The notes under the pieces: model-generated | What the model was told of the DNA's origin: nothing | The model's input: only the letters and a program-made list of their open reading frames with translations | The model's database searches: none | Part shown: piece by piece, positions 1 to 9,442 of the stretch | Position numbering within the stretch: the first letter of the stretch is position 1 | Layout: every line of letters starts with the position of its first letter | Made by a program: the position numbers and the translations under genes | Assembly (NCBI GenBank): GCA_025055835.1 | Contig: JANWWR010000074.1 | Span: 1 to 56,303, forward strand | DNA: 56,303 bases | Reading direction: 5' to 3' | From: Gemmatales bacterium | GTDB taxonomy: Bacteria; Planctomycetota; Planctomycetia; Gemmatales; HRBIN36

Positions 1-82
1 TTTTGCCCTTGTCCGTGAATCGGGAATCTGACAGGGGGAGGCAAACAAACCGCGGAGAAGGGAACAACCCAAGAGGGGAGGC

Positions 83-445
83 ATGAGCAGAAAGCGATCC
101 ACCTCGCCCGCCGGCTCCAAAGCCGTTACCGTGGAGCGTGCTGCACGTCTTTATCGGCTGCTGCACCTGCTCGGAGCCGAACCCCGCAGCCGAGCCGTCA
201 TCCTCCAACGGCTCCGCGTGGACATCCGCACCTTCTACCGGGATCTCGAATTGCTCCGGGACTATGGCATCGATGTCCGATTGACCGGGCGGAAGTATGT
301 TCTCCACGGAAAAGTCAGCCAGCTGCTGGACGCTCTGCCGCTGCCCGATCCCGGTCTGACCCTGGGCGAAGCCAAGCAACTGAGCAAGGGCCGCACCGCC
401 GCTCACGCCAAGCTGCGGAAACTCGTCAAGCAGATCGCTGGCTAA
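83..445 (+). CDS. Small HTH DNA-binding protein (HTH_11/DeoR-like, no effector domain)
   Basis: A 120-residue protein. Residues about 18-72 read as a winged helix-turn-helix of the HTH_11/DeoR type found at the N-terminus of WYL-domain regulators: a helix RLYRLLHLL, a recognition stretch with IRTFYRDLELLRDYG, then a wing ending VRLTGRKYVL. The WYL or sugar-phosphate effector domain that normally follows is absent; the rest is a basic, Lys/Arg-rich tail. It is probably a DNA-binding regulator, but its ligand and targets cannot be read from the sequence. The ATG is preceded by a strong purine-rich site (GGGGAGG). It lies 50 bases upstream of the Lhr helicase on the same strand, so the two may be co-transcribed. 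Fairly sure of the fold, unsure of the role. Confidence 0.75.
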   Translation: MSRKRSTSPAGSKAVTVERAARLYRLLHLLGAEPRSRAVILQRLRVDIRTFYRDLELLRDYGIDVRLTGRKYVLHGKVSQLLDALPLPDPGLTLGEAKQLSKGRTAAHAKLRKLVKQIAG

Positions 446-495
446 TCCCCGTTTGGTCCGCCCAGCCTCCCTGCAAAGCGACGTACAATGAGCGC

Positions 496-3400
496 ATGCC
501 GTCCCAGGATGCTCTGGACATTTTTCTGCCGCCCGTGGCTGCCTGGTTCCGGGAAACGCTCGGAACGCCGACCCCGGCCCAGGTCCGCGGCTGGCCGGTC
601 ATCGCCTCCGGGCAGAACACCCTGATCCTGGCTCCGACCGGCTCCGGCAAGACGCTGGCCGCGTTTCTTGCCTGCCTGGATCAACTCTGGCGGCAGCAAC
701 TCCCTCCCTGGGGCGTGCAACTGCTGTACGTCTCGCCGCTCAAGGCCCTCAACAACGACATCCACCGCAACTTGCAGCAGCCGCTCGAAGGCGTGACGGC
801 CTATGCCCGCAGCATGAATTTCAGCCTGCCCGAAATCCGAGCCGAGGTCCGCACCGGCGACACCCCAGCCCGACAGCGCATCAGCTTCCTTCGCAACCCG
901 CCCCAGGTTCTCATCACCACGCCGGAATCGCTCCATCTGCTGCTGACCTCCCAGGCCCGCGATGCCCTGCGGTCTGTCCGCTGGTGCATCGTGGACGAGA
1001 TTCACGCCCTGTGCCCCAACAAACGCGGCGTGTTTCTCGCCCTGCTGCTGGAGCGCTTGGAGGAATTGACGCCCAAGAGCTTCGTCCGCATCGGTCTCTC
1101 GGCGACACAACGACCGCTGGAAGAGGTGGCCCGCTACCTGGGCGGTCAGAGGCTGTCCAACGATGGCCAATCGTGGCAAGCGCGTCCGGTCACAATCGTT
1201 GATGCCGGGCTGCGGAAAGACCTCGATTTGCAGGTGCTTTCGCCGGTGGAACAATTCGGACCCCTGCCGGAGCGCTCGGTCTGGCCCTCGATTGACCGGC
1301 TCCTGCTCGATCTCATCCGGCAGCACCGCTCGACGATCATCTTCGCCAACAACCGCCGCACCGTGGAGCGGATCACGACGCGGATCAACGAGCTTGCTGC
1401 CGAAGGAAGGGAGGACGGCGAAGCCGAACCCGTGGCCCGTGCCCATCACGGCAGCATCGCCCTGGAAGTGCGGCAGCAAACCGAAGCGGCACTCAAGGAG
1501 GGCCGACTGCCGGCGGTCGTGGCCACGGCCTCGCTGGAGCTGGGCATCGACATGGGGGCCGTCGATCTGGTCTGCCAGGTCGAGTCGCCGGGCAACATCG
1601 CTCGGGCACTTCAGCGGGTCGGCCGGGCCGGTCACCTCGTCGGTCGCAGCAGCAAAGGCCGCCTCATCCCCAAAACCCTGCCCGATCTGTTGGAACAGGC
1701 CGTGCTCGCTCGGGAAATGGCTGCCGGGCGCGTCGAAGCGGTTCGCACGCCGACAAATTGCCTCGACGTTCTTGCCCAGCAGGTCGTGGCGATGGTCGCC
1801 GTGGACGATTGGAAGCCCGCCGACCTCTACACCGTCATTCGCCGAGCCTATCCCTACCGCGATCTGTCTCCCGAATTGTTTGAAAGCGTCTTGGAGATGG
1901 TCAGCGGTCGCTACCCGTCGGAGGCGTTTCGGGATCTGCGTGCCCGCATCGTCTGGGACCGCGTTCACGACCTCCTGCATCCGCTGCCGGGGACGAAGCA
2001 CCTGGCGCTGGTCAACGGCGGCACGATTCCCGACACGGGCCAGTTCGCGGCCATGCTGGCCGGTCAGGAAACCCGCATCGGCGAACTCGATGAGGAGTTC
2101 GTGTACGAACGGCGGATCGGCGACGTGTTCGTGCTGGGCACCTCGGCCTGGCGCATCGAGGACATCGGCGACGACCGGGTCCATGTGACTCCCGCCGAAG
2201 GTCTGCCCGCCATGACGCCGTTCTGGCGCGGGGAGGGAACCGGACGCAGCCGGGATCTTGGTCTGGCCGTGGGACGTTTTCTCCGCGAACTGGCCGAGCG
2301 GCTTGGCGACGGCGAGGTGCAAGCGTGGCTGGAGCGCCAGTGCCATCTGAGTCCCGAAGCCGCCCGCAATCTCCTGTTTTTCGTGCGGCGGCAGATCGAG
2401 CAAAGCGGCTGTCTGCCCAGCGACTGCGTCATCCTCATCGAGGGTTTCCGCGATCCGCTCGGCGATTGGTACGTTGCCGTGCTGACGCCCTTCGGCAGCC
2501 GCTTCCACCTCGCCCTGCGCCTGGCCGTCGAAGCCCGTCTGCGGCAGCGCTTCGGCTACCCGCCCCAGTCGCTCCATGCCAACGACGGAGTGCTCCTCCG
2601 CGTCGCTGACATGGACGAACCGCCGCTCGATCTTCTGCACGGGATCACTCCCGAAAACGTCGAAAACCTGGTGGTCGGGGAACTGGACGACAGCCCGCTG
2701 TTCGCCATCCGCTTCCGGCAGAATGCCGCCCGGGCCTTGCTCATGCCTCGGACTCGGCCGAACAAGCGGGCACCGCTGTGGCTTCAGCGACTCAAGGGCC
2801 GGACCCTGCTGCAACTCGCCCGGCAACACCCGTCGTTTCCGATCTTTCTGGAAACCTACCGGGAATGTCTCCACGACCATCTGGACCTGGACCATCTCCA
2901 GCAAGTGCTCGCCGACATCGCTGCCGGTCGCATCACCGTGGTGCGTCGCCGAGCCGAGGCCCCCTCGCCGTTTGCTTCCAGTCTGGTCTTCGGCTTCAAC
3001 GCGGCATTTCAGTATGAGACAGATCGCGTCGATCCGAGCGGCCAGGACACGAGCCGCCTCGATACTGCCGTGCTCGATCAACTCCTGCGGCCGGAGCAGT
3101 GCGACCATCTGCTCGATGCCCGGGCCATCGAGGCAGTGGAACGACGGCTGCGGGGACTCCCTCGGCTGCCACGCTCCGCGGAGGAGATGGCCGAATGGCT
3201 CCGCCGCGTCGGCGACATCGCCCCGGCCGAAGTCGAGCCGTCCCTGGCCGGGTTTCTGGAAACGCTTCAGGCTCAACGCCGAGTCCGGCATATTCACCTT
3301 CGAGGCACCCGGCAACCGGAGCGATGGATTCTCGAAGAAGACGCCAACCTTTACGCCTCCGCGTTTGGAATCGAGAGCGGTCATGCGGACGGACCGCGGT

Positions 3401-4944
3401 GCGACGAGTCGGCTCGGATGATCCTGCGCCGCTTCCTGCAAACCCACGCCCTGGTTTCGCTCGACGATCTGTGCGGCCGGTATCCCGTGGATCGCTCCTG
3501 GGCCACCGCCGTGCTGGAGCAATGGGTCCGCGAAGGAGCCGCGGCGACGGTTCGGTCATCCGACGAAAGTACGGACCGATTCGCCGTCCCGAGCAATCTT
3601 CAGCAAATCCAGCGCAGCAGTCTGGCCCTGCACCGCAGCGAAATCCTGAGCGTTCCGCCGCGTCGCTTCGCCGAATTCGTCCTCCGTTGGCAGCACCTGG
3701 AAGAGGCCCAGCGGCTCGAAGGTCCGAGCGGATTGGCCGAGGTGCTTGCGCAACTGGAAGGGCTGAATCTCCCCGTCGAGCTTTGGGAACAGGCGGTGCT
3801 TCCTGCTCGACTGCGAGAGTATCAGCGGCGTTGGCTGGATGATCTCTTGCAAAATGGCGACTGGCTGTGGGCCGCTGCGTCCACGGAAGACGACGGCCTT
3901 GGGCGTCTGGCCTTTCTGCGACGGGAACATCTGGTTCACGTCGGGGTTCGCCACCCGGACGCCGTGCTGCATCTGGACGAACCGACGCAGGCCGTTTACG
4001 ACCGGCTCCGGCAGCACGGGGCCTCGTTCGTCGTCGAACTCGCCCAGGCCACGGGTCTGAGTCCCCAGCGGGTCCGCAAGGCCCTGTGGAACCTGGTCCG
4101 AACTTCCCTGGCCACCAACGACCGCTTCGACGTCGTGCGTCGCGGAGAGGAAGCCTTCAGCCATCACCTCGGCTCCTCCTCATCTGCACAGGAGCAATCT
4201 CCGCCCGTCTCCCCGCGTCCAACAACAGGGGGGGCGGGGGTGAGCGACCGCCGATCGGCGATGCGCATGCGGCGTCGGCTGGCTGTTCAGCATCCCGAGG
4301 GCCGCTGGTCGCTGATCCGTTACGGTATGCCCGAAACCGAGCAGCGCGCCCTTCACGACGCCCATCGCCTCCTGGACCGCTACGGCATCGTCACCCGGGA
4401 ACTGGCTGAACTGGACGAGAGCCTGATTCCCTGGCGCGTGCTCTACGAAGTGCTCAGCCGCATGGAATGGGCTGGCCAGGTTCGCCGGGGGTACTTCATC
4501 GAAGGTTGGTCGGGAGCCCAATTCGCCCTTCCCGAAGCGGTCCAAAAACTGGCCGCACTCTCGGCTGCCGCCGGTTCGTCGTGGGTGCTTCTGCACAGCA
4601 TGGACCCGGCCAACGTCTTCGGACTCGTCGAGGCCCTGCCGTCGCCGGTGGCCCGCAGACCGGGCAACTGGCTGGTGGTGCGCGGCGGTCGGGTGGTGTT
4701 GGGCGTCGAGGCCCACGGCCGCCGTCTGCTTTCGGCCAGCGACGCCTCGGCGGACGAACTGACCGAAGCGGCCAGATGCCTGCGGGGCCTGCTCCGCCGC
4801 GGCGACACCCTGCAACCGCGGGGCAAAGTCAGCGTCGAGCTGTGGGACGGCCAGCCGGTCACGACCAGCCCCGGACGGGCCATTCTGGAAGCGGCCGGTT
4901 TCGTCCGCGATTACCAGGCCATGACCCTTTACGCTGGCTGGTAG
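496..4944 (+). CDS. lhr: Lhr-type DEAD/DEAH-box helicase
   Basis: A 1482-residue superfamily 2 helicase, the full length expected of bacterial Lhr (about 1500). Lhr proteins translocate 3'-5' on single-stranded nucleic acid and unwind RNA:DNA hybrids, with a role in DNA repair. Visible motifs are Walker A APTGSGKT (46-53), the DEIH box (167-170), motif III GLSATQ, motif IV TIIFANNRRTVERI, motif V VVATASLELGIDMG and motif VI QRVGRAGH. These are followed by the winged-helix and Lhr-core region, then a long C-terminal part as in Lhr-CTD. A low-complexity Ser/Pro/Gly stretch encoded near 4175-4245 looks like an interdomain linker. The start is the first ATG in frame before the core; no strong Shine-Dalgarno site is visible. 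It converges with the DUF885 gene, whose stop is 18 bases away. Confidence 0.93.
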   Translation: MPSQDALDIFLPPVAAWFRETLGTPTPAQVRGWPVIASGQNTLILAPTGSGKTLAAFLACLDQLWRQQLPPWGVQLLYVSPLKALNNDIHRNLQQPLEGVTAYARSMNFSLPEIRAEVRTGDTPARQRISFLRNPPQVLITTPESLHLLLTSQARDALRSVRWCIVDEIHALCPNKRGVFLALLLERLEELTPKSFVRIGLSATQRPLEEVARYLGGQRLSNDGQSWQARPVTIVDAGLRKDLDLQVLSPVEQFGPLPERSVWPSIDRLLLDLIRQHRSTIIFANNRRTVERITTRINELAAEGREDGEAEPVARAHHGSIALEVRQQTEAALKEGRLPAVVATASLELGIDMGAVDLVCQVESPGNIARALQRVGRAGHLVGRSSKGRLIPKTLPDLLEQAVLAREMAAGRVEAVRTPTNCLDVLAQQVVAMVAVDDWKPADLYTVIRRAYPYRDLSPELFESVLEMVSGRYPSEAFRDLRARIVWDRVHDLLHPLPGTKHLALVNGGTIPDTGQFAAMLAGQETRIGELDEEFVYERRIGDVFVLGTSAWRIEDIGDDRVHVTPAEGLPAMTPFWRGEGTGRSRDLGLAVGRFLRELAERLGDGEVQAWLERQCHLSPEAARNLLFFVRRQIEQSGCLPSDCVILIEGFRDPLGDWYVAVLTPFGSRFHLALRLAVEARLRQRFGYPPQSLHANDGVLLRVADMDEPPLDLLHGITPENVENLVVGELDDSPLFAIRFRQNAARALLMPRTRPNKRAPLWLQRLKGRTLLQLARQHPSFPIFLETYRECLHDHLDLDHLQQVLADIAAGRITVVRRRAEAPSPFASSLVFGFNAAFQYETDRVDPSGQDTSRLDTAVLDQLLRPEQCDHLLDARAIEAVERRLRGLPRLPRSAEEMAEWLRRVGDIAPAEVEPSLAGFLETLQAQRRVRHIHLRGTRQPERWILEEDANLYASAFGIESGHADGPRCDESARMILRRFLQTHALVSLDDLCGRYPVDRSWATAVLEQWVREGAAATVRSSDESTDRFAVPSNLQQIQRSSLALHRSEILSVPPRRFAEFVLRWQHLEEAQRLEGPSGLAEVLAQLEGLNLPVELWEQAVLPARLREYQRRWLDDLLQNGDWLWAAASTEDDGLGRLAFLRREHLVHVGVRHPDAVLHLDEPTQAVYDRLRQHGASFVVELAQATGLSPQRVRKALWNLVRTSLATNDRFDVVRRGEEAFSHHLGSSSSAQEQSPPVSPRPTTGGAGVSDRRSAMRMRRRLAVQHPEGRWSLIRYGMPETEQRALHDAHRLLDRYGIVTRELAELDESLIPWRVLYEVLSRMEWAGQVRRGYFIEGWSGAQFALPEAVQKLAALSAAAGSSWVLLHSMDPANVFGLVEALPSPVARRPGNWLVVRGGRVVLGVEAHGRRLLSASDASADELTEAARCLRGLLRRGDTLQPRGKVSVELWDGQPVTTSPGRAILEAAGFVRDYQAMTLYAGW

Positions 4945-4962
4945 CCGATTGTCACCCCGCTG

Positions 4963-6798
4963 TCACCGCGGCTGTTTGAGCCGCTCCCGCACCAGTTCCG
5001 GCAGATATTTCACCGGCAAGGTGCCGTGAGCGAGTACCGCTTCGTGGTAGCGACCCAGATCGAACTGGTCGCCCAGTTCCCGCTGCACCGATTGCCGCAG
5101 CCGGTAGAACGCCATGCGGCCGACGAAGTAGGTCGAAAGCTGACAGGACGACTGCTTGGCCCGAATCAGTTTGCCGACCGCCTCGCCTTCCGACTGGAAA
5201 CCGCGTCGCACCAGCAGATCCATCGCCTGCTCGTCGGTGAAATCGGTGCAGTGCATCTTGTGGTCCAGGATCGCATTGAGGACTGCCCGCAGGTAGAACT
5301 TGAGCTGGTGCAGCCGCAGGGCGAGCACTTCCTTGACGTCGGCGGTCTGGCCCTGGCGAAGCTGCTGGGGCGTGGGCAGGCCGTAGCCCTGGTCCAGCAT
5401 CATCTGTTCCGTGTACACGGCCCAGCCCTCGGCGAAGATACCTGACGACAGCACGCGGCGAATGAAGGACGGACAGCGGTTGGAATAATCGAGCTGGACG
5501 TAATGTCCCGGATAGGCTTCGTGGATGGTCAGAATCTTGAGCATGTAGCGGTTGTACTCTTCGAGGTAGCTGCGCACCCGGCGGGGGTCCCAGTCCGCGG
5601 GCGGCGGACTGACCGCGTAATAGCTGCGGGCTTTCAGATCGAGCGGCGGTGCGGGATTGAGATAGGCCGTCGAATTGCCACGTTGGAACTCGGGCATCTC
5701 GATGATCTCGCAAGTATCCGGCTCGGGAAGACGGAGGATGTCGGCCCGACGAATGAAATCACGGACCTCGTCCACGATCTTGCGCACGTCGGCGACGAGT
5801 TCTTCCGGTTTGCCGTGTTCCTTGCTCAACTCGGCCAGGACCTGGGCGATGGTGAGGCGGCGTCCCTCGGGATCATCGGGAGGCAGCGGCTTGCCGAAAA
5901 ACAGCAGGCCCCAGAGTTGCCGGGAGATGACGTACATTTCCCGCTCGACCCGCTCGGCCTCGACCTCGGCATCGCGGAGCACTTCATCGGCGGAGACGCC
6001 AGCGTTGAGTTCCAGATCGAGCTTCTGCACGAACTTGTCCCGGCCCAGCCGCCAGTTGCCGTTGGCCCGGGGCAGCAGGTCGTTCTCCAGGAAGTGCTGA
6101 TAATCCTTGAGCGTTTCCACGACCTTGGCGGCGGCTCTGCCGAGTTCGCTCAGCTGGGGCGTTTCGTCGGCGAGGCGGAAGATGTCGCCGCTGTAGAAGG
6201 CGATGGCTCCGCGATTCTGGCGGATGGCGGTTTCGGTATGCACCCGGGGCGGGTTCTTGAGCGTCTTTTTCGCCTCGGCCACGATGCGGGGAATGTGGGC
6301 CATGCGGGCGACGCAGTTGCGGACGTTGACCGCCTTCGGCTCGGTGGACTGGGTCAAAAGCAGATACACGCTTTCGGTGATGTAGTCGTTGTAAACCCGC
6401 GGGTCCTCCTCGAACGGGTTCGTGTTCGTCATCAGCCAGATCGAGCGCTTCAGATCGTGCTCGAAGATTTCCAGATCGATCTGCCCGGCGCGGGTCAGTT
6501 TGCCGTAGTCGATGCGTTTGCGCAGGTCGGCCAGGGTGCGTTGCAGACGCTGGAGATGTTCCCGGCGGGCCTCGGCGGAGATGTCGTCGAGCCGGTCATC
6601 GAAGCGATGGTCGCCAAGCCGCGTCGCCGTCAGCGGACGGTGGCGAAACTCCTGCTCCAGAAACTCCTTGAAATAGGCCAGGAGCTTATCGTCTTCCGAG
6701 CCGCCCTGGTTGGACAGGGCCGACGGTTCGACCGGCCAACCGATGTTCAGCATCATGAGTGCGATCATGCCGAGAATCATACCCCGAAGTGCGTGCAT
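4963..6798 (-). CDS. Secreted DUF885-family protein (putative metallopeptidase-like)
   Basis: A 611-residue protein with an N-terminal signal peptide (about residues 1-30, hydrophobic MILGMIALMMLNIGW) and a full-length DUF885 domain. The diagnostic HEAYPGH motif lies at 426-432; in this family it resembles a zinc-peptidase signature, and the members are generally regarded as putative carboxypeptidase-like hydrolases. A peptidase activity is therefore family-based inference. The ATG is preceded by AAGGA at 8-base spacing. It is the second gene of a minus-strand pair with the thioredoxin/PDZ protein, 45 bases downstream of that gene's stop, so both are probably exported and co-expressed. The 3' end converges with lhr. 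Confidence 0.85.
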   Translation of the reverse strand: MHALRGMILGMIALMMLNIGWPVEPSALSNQGGSEDDKLLAYFKEFLEQEFRHRPLTATRLGDHRFDDRLDDISAEARREHLQRLQRTLADLRKRIDYGKLTRAGQIDLEIFEHDLKRSIWLMTNTNPFEEDPRVYNDYITESVYLLLTQSTEPKAVNVRNCVARMAHIPRIVAEAKKTLKNPPRVHTETAIRQNRGAIAFYSGDIFRLADETPQLSELGRAAAKVVETLKDYQHFLENDLLPRANGNWRLGRDKFVQKLDLELNAGVSADEVLRDAEVEAERVEREMYVISRQLWGLLFFGKPLPPDDPEGRRLTIAQVLAELSKEHGKPEELVADVRKIVDEVRDFIRRADILRLPEPDTCEIIEMPEFQRGNSTAYLNPAPPLDLKARSYYAVSPPPADWDPRRVRSYLEEYNRYMLKILTIHEAYPGHYVQLDYSNRCPSFIRRVLSSGIFAEGWAVYTEQMMLDQGYGLPTPQQLRQGQTADVKEVLALRLHQLKFYLRAVLNAILDHKMHCTDFTDEQAMDLLVRRGFQSEGEAVGKLIRAKQSSCQLSTYFVGRMAFYRLRQSVQRELGDQFDLGRYHEAVLAHGTLPVKYLPELVRERLKQPR

Positions 6799-6843
6799 GG
6801 CTGCGTCCTTGAATGGGTCCTGGATGCCCGGTCCGCTTCGCTC

Positions 6844-8118
6844 CTACTCCGCTGCCGTGAACCAGGTCGGTTTCTCCGGCAGTTCCAGCGTCAGTTTCAC
6901 TTCCCGACCGTCCCGCAGCACGGTCAAGGGCACTTTGTCGCCGTAGTTCTTGTGGAGTTGCAGGTAGGCGTGCAATTGCCGGGGTGTCCAGTCTTGCCGC
7001 AGCCCGTCCACCTCGATGAGCACGTCGTTGATCTGCAACCCGGCTCGGACCGGGGCCGTCTGATTGCGGAAGAAGAAGTTGATCCGCAGGCCCATCGCCG
7101 AATCGGCCAGACCGAGCCGATGCTTTTCCTCGTCCTTGAGCGGCACCGCCCAGAAGCCGCCGTTGGGACCGATCCAGTGCAGCGACGACCGCCACGACGG
7201 GTCCGCGGTCCGCTTCCAGGTGCCGGACAGTTCCAGCCGGGTTTCCCGAACCTGGCCGTCCCGCTCGAAGCGGACCGGCAGCACGGCCTCCCGGGGAGCG
7301 ACATGGAGCACCCGGGACAGGTCGCCGACCGTAAGGATGCGATACCCGTCCACCGCCAGCAGACGATCTCCCTTCCGCAAACCTCCCCGGTCCGCCGCCG
7401 AACCGGGCCGCACTTCTTCCACGTATTCCTGACGGTCCGTGTTGAGCTTCAGCCCGATCGTCGAGGGCGGCGGGTAGGTGAAGGCGTCCTCCTTGGTCAA
7501 CGTGCCGTCGGCGTATCTGGCCCGCAATTGGGCCGCCTTGACGTCGTGACAATGGATGCAGCGGTTCAGTTGTCCCCGCATGTGGGCATGCATGGTCGGA
7601 ATGTCCTCGGGAATGTGGACTGGCTCCGGCGTCGGCTCGTGTCGCGTCTGAACTGCTCCCTGGCGATGCAGTTCGAGCACCTGTTCCATCGTGCGCAGCA
7701 GCGATGCCTTGGAAACCAGGCCATCCGGGGCATCGTCCTCCCGACCGCCGTAGCGGGCGTAGAAGCGGTCCTCGGCGTCCATGAAGAATGACATCCAGCT
7801 CATGTCGTACTCGAACTGAAAAAGCTGGATGTTCTTGCCGTTCATGGACTGGATGCGGACGGGAACGAAGCGTTCGGCCAGGCGAGCGACCTCGGGATCG
7901 TGGCGGACGACTTCCCGGTCGAAGTCGGAGCAGGCCTCGCAGCGTTCGCAGCGGAAGACGACCCACATCGGCTTGCCGCTGGCCTTGGCGAGACGCTTGC
8001 CCTCGGCGTAGTCGTAGACCCAGGGGATGCGGCTCTCGACCGGCTGCGGGGGCACCGACCACAGCAGCCCCCAGCCGCCCATCACCATCGCCACCCACGC
8101 CGCCAGCGCTGTTCGCAT
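6844..8118 (-). CDS. Secreted thioredoxin-like / CxxCH / double-PDZ fusion protein
   Basis: A 424-residue exported protein with an unusual domain order. Residues 1-27 form a signal peptide. Residues about 33-150 resemble a thioredoxin-like fold with closely spaced cysteines C57, C60 and C63 (CERCEAC), where CxxC would sit. A single CxxCH motif (CIHCH, 187-191) could bind c-type heme. Two PDZ-like domains follow, at about 215-280 (containing GSAADRGGLRKGDRLLAVDG) and about 325-405 (containing VRAGLQINDVLIEVDG). The combination suggests a periplasmic redox or protein-quality role, but no enzyme activity is obvious. The ATG has a GGAGGAG site just upstream. It is the first gene of an apparent two-gene unit with the DUF885 protein, and a nested dyad lies immediately upstream. 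Confidence 0.78.
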   Translation of the reverse strand: MRTALAAWVAMVMGGWGLLWSVPPQPVESRIPWVYDYAEGKRLAKASGKPMWVVFRCERCEACSDFDREVVRHDPEVARLAERFVPVRIQSMNGKNIQLFQFEYDMSWMSFFMDAEDRFYARYGGREDDAPDGLVSKASLLRTMEQVLELHRQGAVQTRHEPTPEPVHIPEDIPTMHAHMRGQLNRCIHCHDVKAAQLRARYADGTLTKEDAFTYPPPSTIGLKLNTDRQEYVEEVRPGSAADRGGLRKGDRLLAVDGYRILTVGDLSRVLHVAPREAVLPVRFERDGQVRETRLELSGTWKRTADPSWRSSLHWIGPNGGFWAVPLKDEEKHRLGLADSAMGLRINFFFRNQTAPVRAGLQINDVLIEVDGLRQDWTPRQLHAYLQLHKNYGDKVPLTVLRDGREVKLTLELPEKPTWFTAAE

Positions 8119-8140
8119 CGCTCTCCTCCGAAGCCACCCG

Positions 8141-8172
8141 GGTTGACAGCAATGCCATGATTGTAATCAACC
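8141..8172. promoter_or_regulatory. Nested dyad between divergent genes (candidate operator)
   Basis: The 32 bases read as GGTTGA, 3 bases, CAAT, 6 bases, ATTG, 3 bases, TCAACC: both the outer 6-base and inner 4-base arms are perfect inverted repeats about one centre. The element lies between the divergent starts at 8118 (minus) and 8229 (plus). A consensus -35 hexamer TTGACA (8143-8148) overlaps the left arm. This looks like a binding site for a dimeric regulator or a shared promoter-operator, but no regulator is identified. Confidence 0.45.
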
Positions 8173-8228
8173 GCGGAGCGGCCGAAAGCGCTCCCGAATT
8201 CTGCTGCAACCTGGAAGGCTGGAGTAAA

Positions 8229-9101
8229 ATGACCGGCATGAGAAACACGCTGGGCGTCCTGGATCGGGAAGAGTACATCGAGCAGGCTTACTTTTTCCGC
8301 TGCTTTCGGGAACGCCTGAAGGCGAATCAGGCGGCCCAGGAGATCCTGGAGCGGATCCACGAAGAAATTCTGACCACGACCCGGCTGCCGCTGGCGATTC
8401 AGTACCTGGCCACGGAACTGAAGCACTCCGGGCTGCTCGGTCCCGGCTTCGCCCGGCTGAGCCACTACTTCACGCCGTTCCAGACGTTCGTCATCTCCTG
8501 CGCCGAAAAGGCGGGGCTGCGCTTCAGTTTCGACACCGCCCTGGAGGTGCTGGAAGCGGAGGCCCGCTACCGCTCCGGCACGCCGACTCGACCGGGGCTG
8601 TTCATCTTCGAGTTCGAGGTGCTCAGCCGCAATCGGCTCGGCTTCGACGAGGGCTTGACGGCCATTTCCGGCGATCCGTTCTTTGACGACGAGTGGCGGG
8701 CCTACATCGAGACCATCCGGCGAAACATCGGCGAGGTGGAATTCGCCGACCTGGTGTACGTCCGCTCGGAGCTTTACATCAAGGACCAGCTGCGGGCCAA
8801 TCCCGGCCAGACCGATTTCCCCCCGCCGCTCTTTGGCGAGAAGGAAGGCAAGATCGCCAAGGCCAGCCACGGCCGGGATCCGCTGTTTCTTTTCTCCGCG
8901 CTCCAGCGGCAGTTGGGCTATCCGACCGTGCCGCGGCCGGTGGCCAAGGACGATCCGATGGTCCGCCTCAACGCCTTCCAGGCGAAGCTGCGGGAGCTGG
9001 AGCAGCGGCTCAAGCTCCTCGAAGGAGAACTGCGCGGTCAGACGCAGATCACGCAGATGCTCGGCAAGCCGGAACTGTTCAAGGACGACGACGAGGAGTA
9101 G
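8229..9101 (+). CDS. Conserved hypothetical protein with C-terminal coiled coil
   Basis: A 290-residue soluble protein that I do not recognise. It has no signal peptide or membrane segment. The N-terminal half is mainly helical (YIEQAYFFRCFRERL and ILERIHEEIL), the middle contains the aromatic, acidic stretch GLFIFEFEVLSRNRLGFDEG, and residues about 245-275 form a heptad-rich coiled coil (KLRELEQRLKLLEGELR) with an acidic end. The reading frame stays open upstream to 7788, but that part runs antisense to the PDZ gene. The ATG at 8229 follows GGAG; the ATG at 8238 is an alternative start. It is transcribed divergently from the thioredoxin/PDZ gene, across the nested dyad. Its compact gene structure and coding bias make it convincing as a gene, but the function is unknown. 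Confidence 0.72.
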   Translation: MTGMRNTLGVLDREEYIEQAYFFRCFRERLKANQAAQEILERIHEEILTTTRLPLAIQYLATELKHSGLLGPGFARLSHYFTPFQTFVISCAEKAGLRFSFDTALEVLEAEARYRSGTPTRPGLFIFEFEVLSRNRLGFDEGLTAISGDPFFDDEWRAYIETIRRNIGEVEFADLVYVRSELYIKDQLRANPGQTDFPPPLFGEKEGKIAKASHGRDPLFLFSALQRQLGYPTVPRPVAKDDPMVRLNAFQAKLRELEQRLKLLEGELRGQTQITQMLGKPELFKDDDEE

Positions 9102-9136
9102 CCCGTTCTCAGGAAGCGGCGTGCAGGACGAGAAGC

Positions 9137-9442
9137 TCAGGCCGACGGCCGATAGGCCCGGAAGGTCATGAGAAGTTCGTACAAGTCCGGAGTGATGCAG
9201 ATTTCGTCATCCTCGAAGTCGTGCAGCCAGAGGTAGTTGCCGCGGTGGGCCAAAGCCAGGAGCGGAAACAGGTCGCCGAGACGAACCCGCACGCTGGGTT
9301 TCTGCTTGGATTCGGATTCGTCCTCCACACGACGGGGAATGACTCGCATGTAACCCGGCATGCCGCTGTCCTCGTCCCAATTCACCGCTACCAAGTGAAT
9401 CGTCTCGGCGGGCAGTCCGGCTTTGGCAAATCCGGGACTCAA
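9137..9442 (-). CDS. Small hypothetical protein, TTG start
   Basis: A 101-residue acidic protein with no family I recognise. It has no signal peptide or membrane helix. The middle is rich in charged residues, and the C-terminal half alternates hydrophobic and acidic residues (GNYLWLHDFEDDEICITPDLYELL), as in a small alpha/beta fold. The chosen start is TTG, because AGGA lies nine bases upstream and the next ATG would remove a well-formed beta-like segment (TIHLVAVNWDED). It follows the PpiD-like gene on the same strand after a 103-base gap and converges with the 8229-9101 gene. Confidence 0.55.
   Translation of the reverse strand: MSPGFAKAGLPAETIHLVAVNWDEDSGMPGYMRVIPRRVEDESESKQKPSVRVRLGDLFPLLALAHRGNYLWLHDFEDDEICITPDLYELLMTFRAYRPSA

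Noticed and set aside
484-489. TACAAT as a -10 element for lhr
   Set aside because: No -35 at a proper distance, and transcription would start at or after the start codon.
442-3522. A 1026-codon open frame antisense to the Lhr helicase
   Set aside because: Long antisense frames are common in GC-rich genes; it has no family features, and the sense strand carries all helicase motifs in order.
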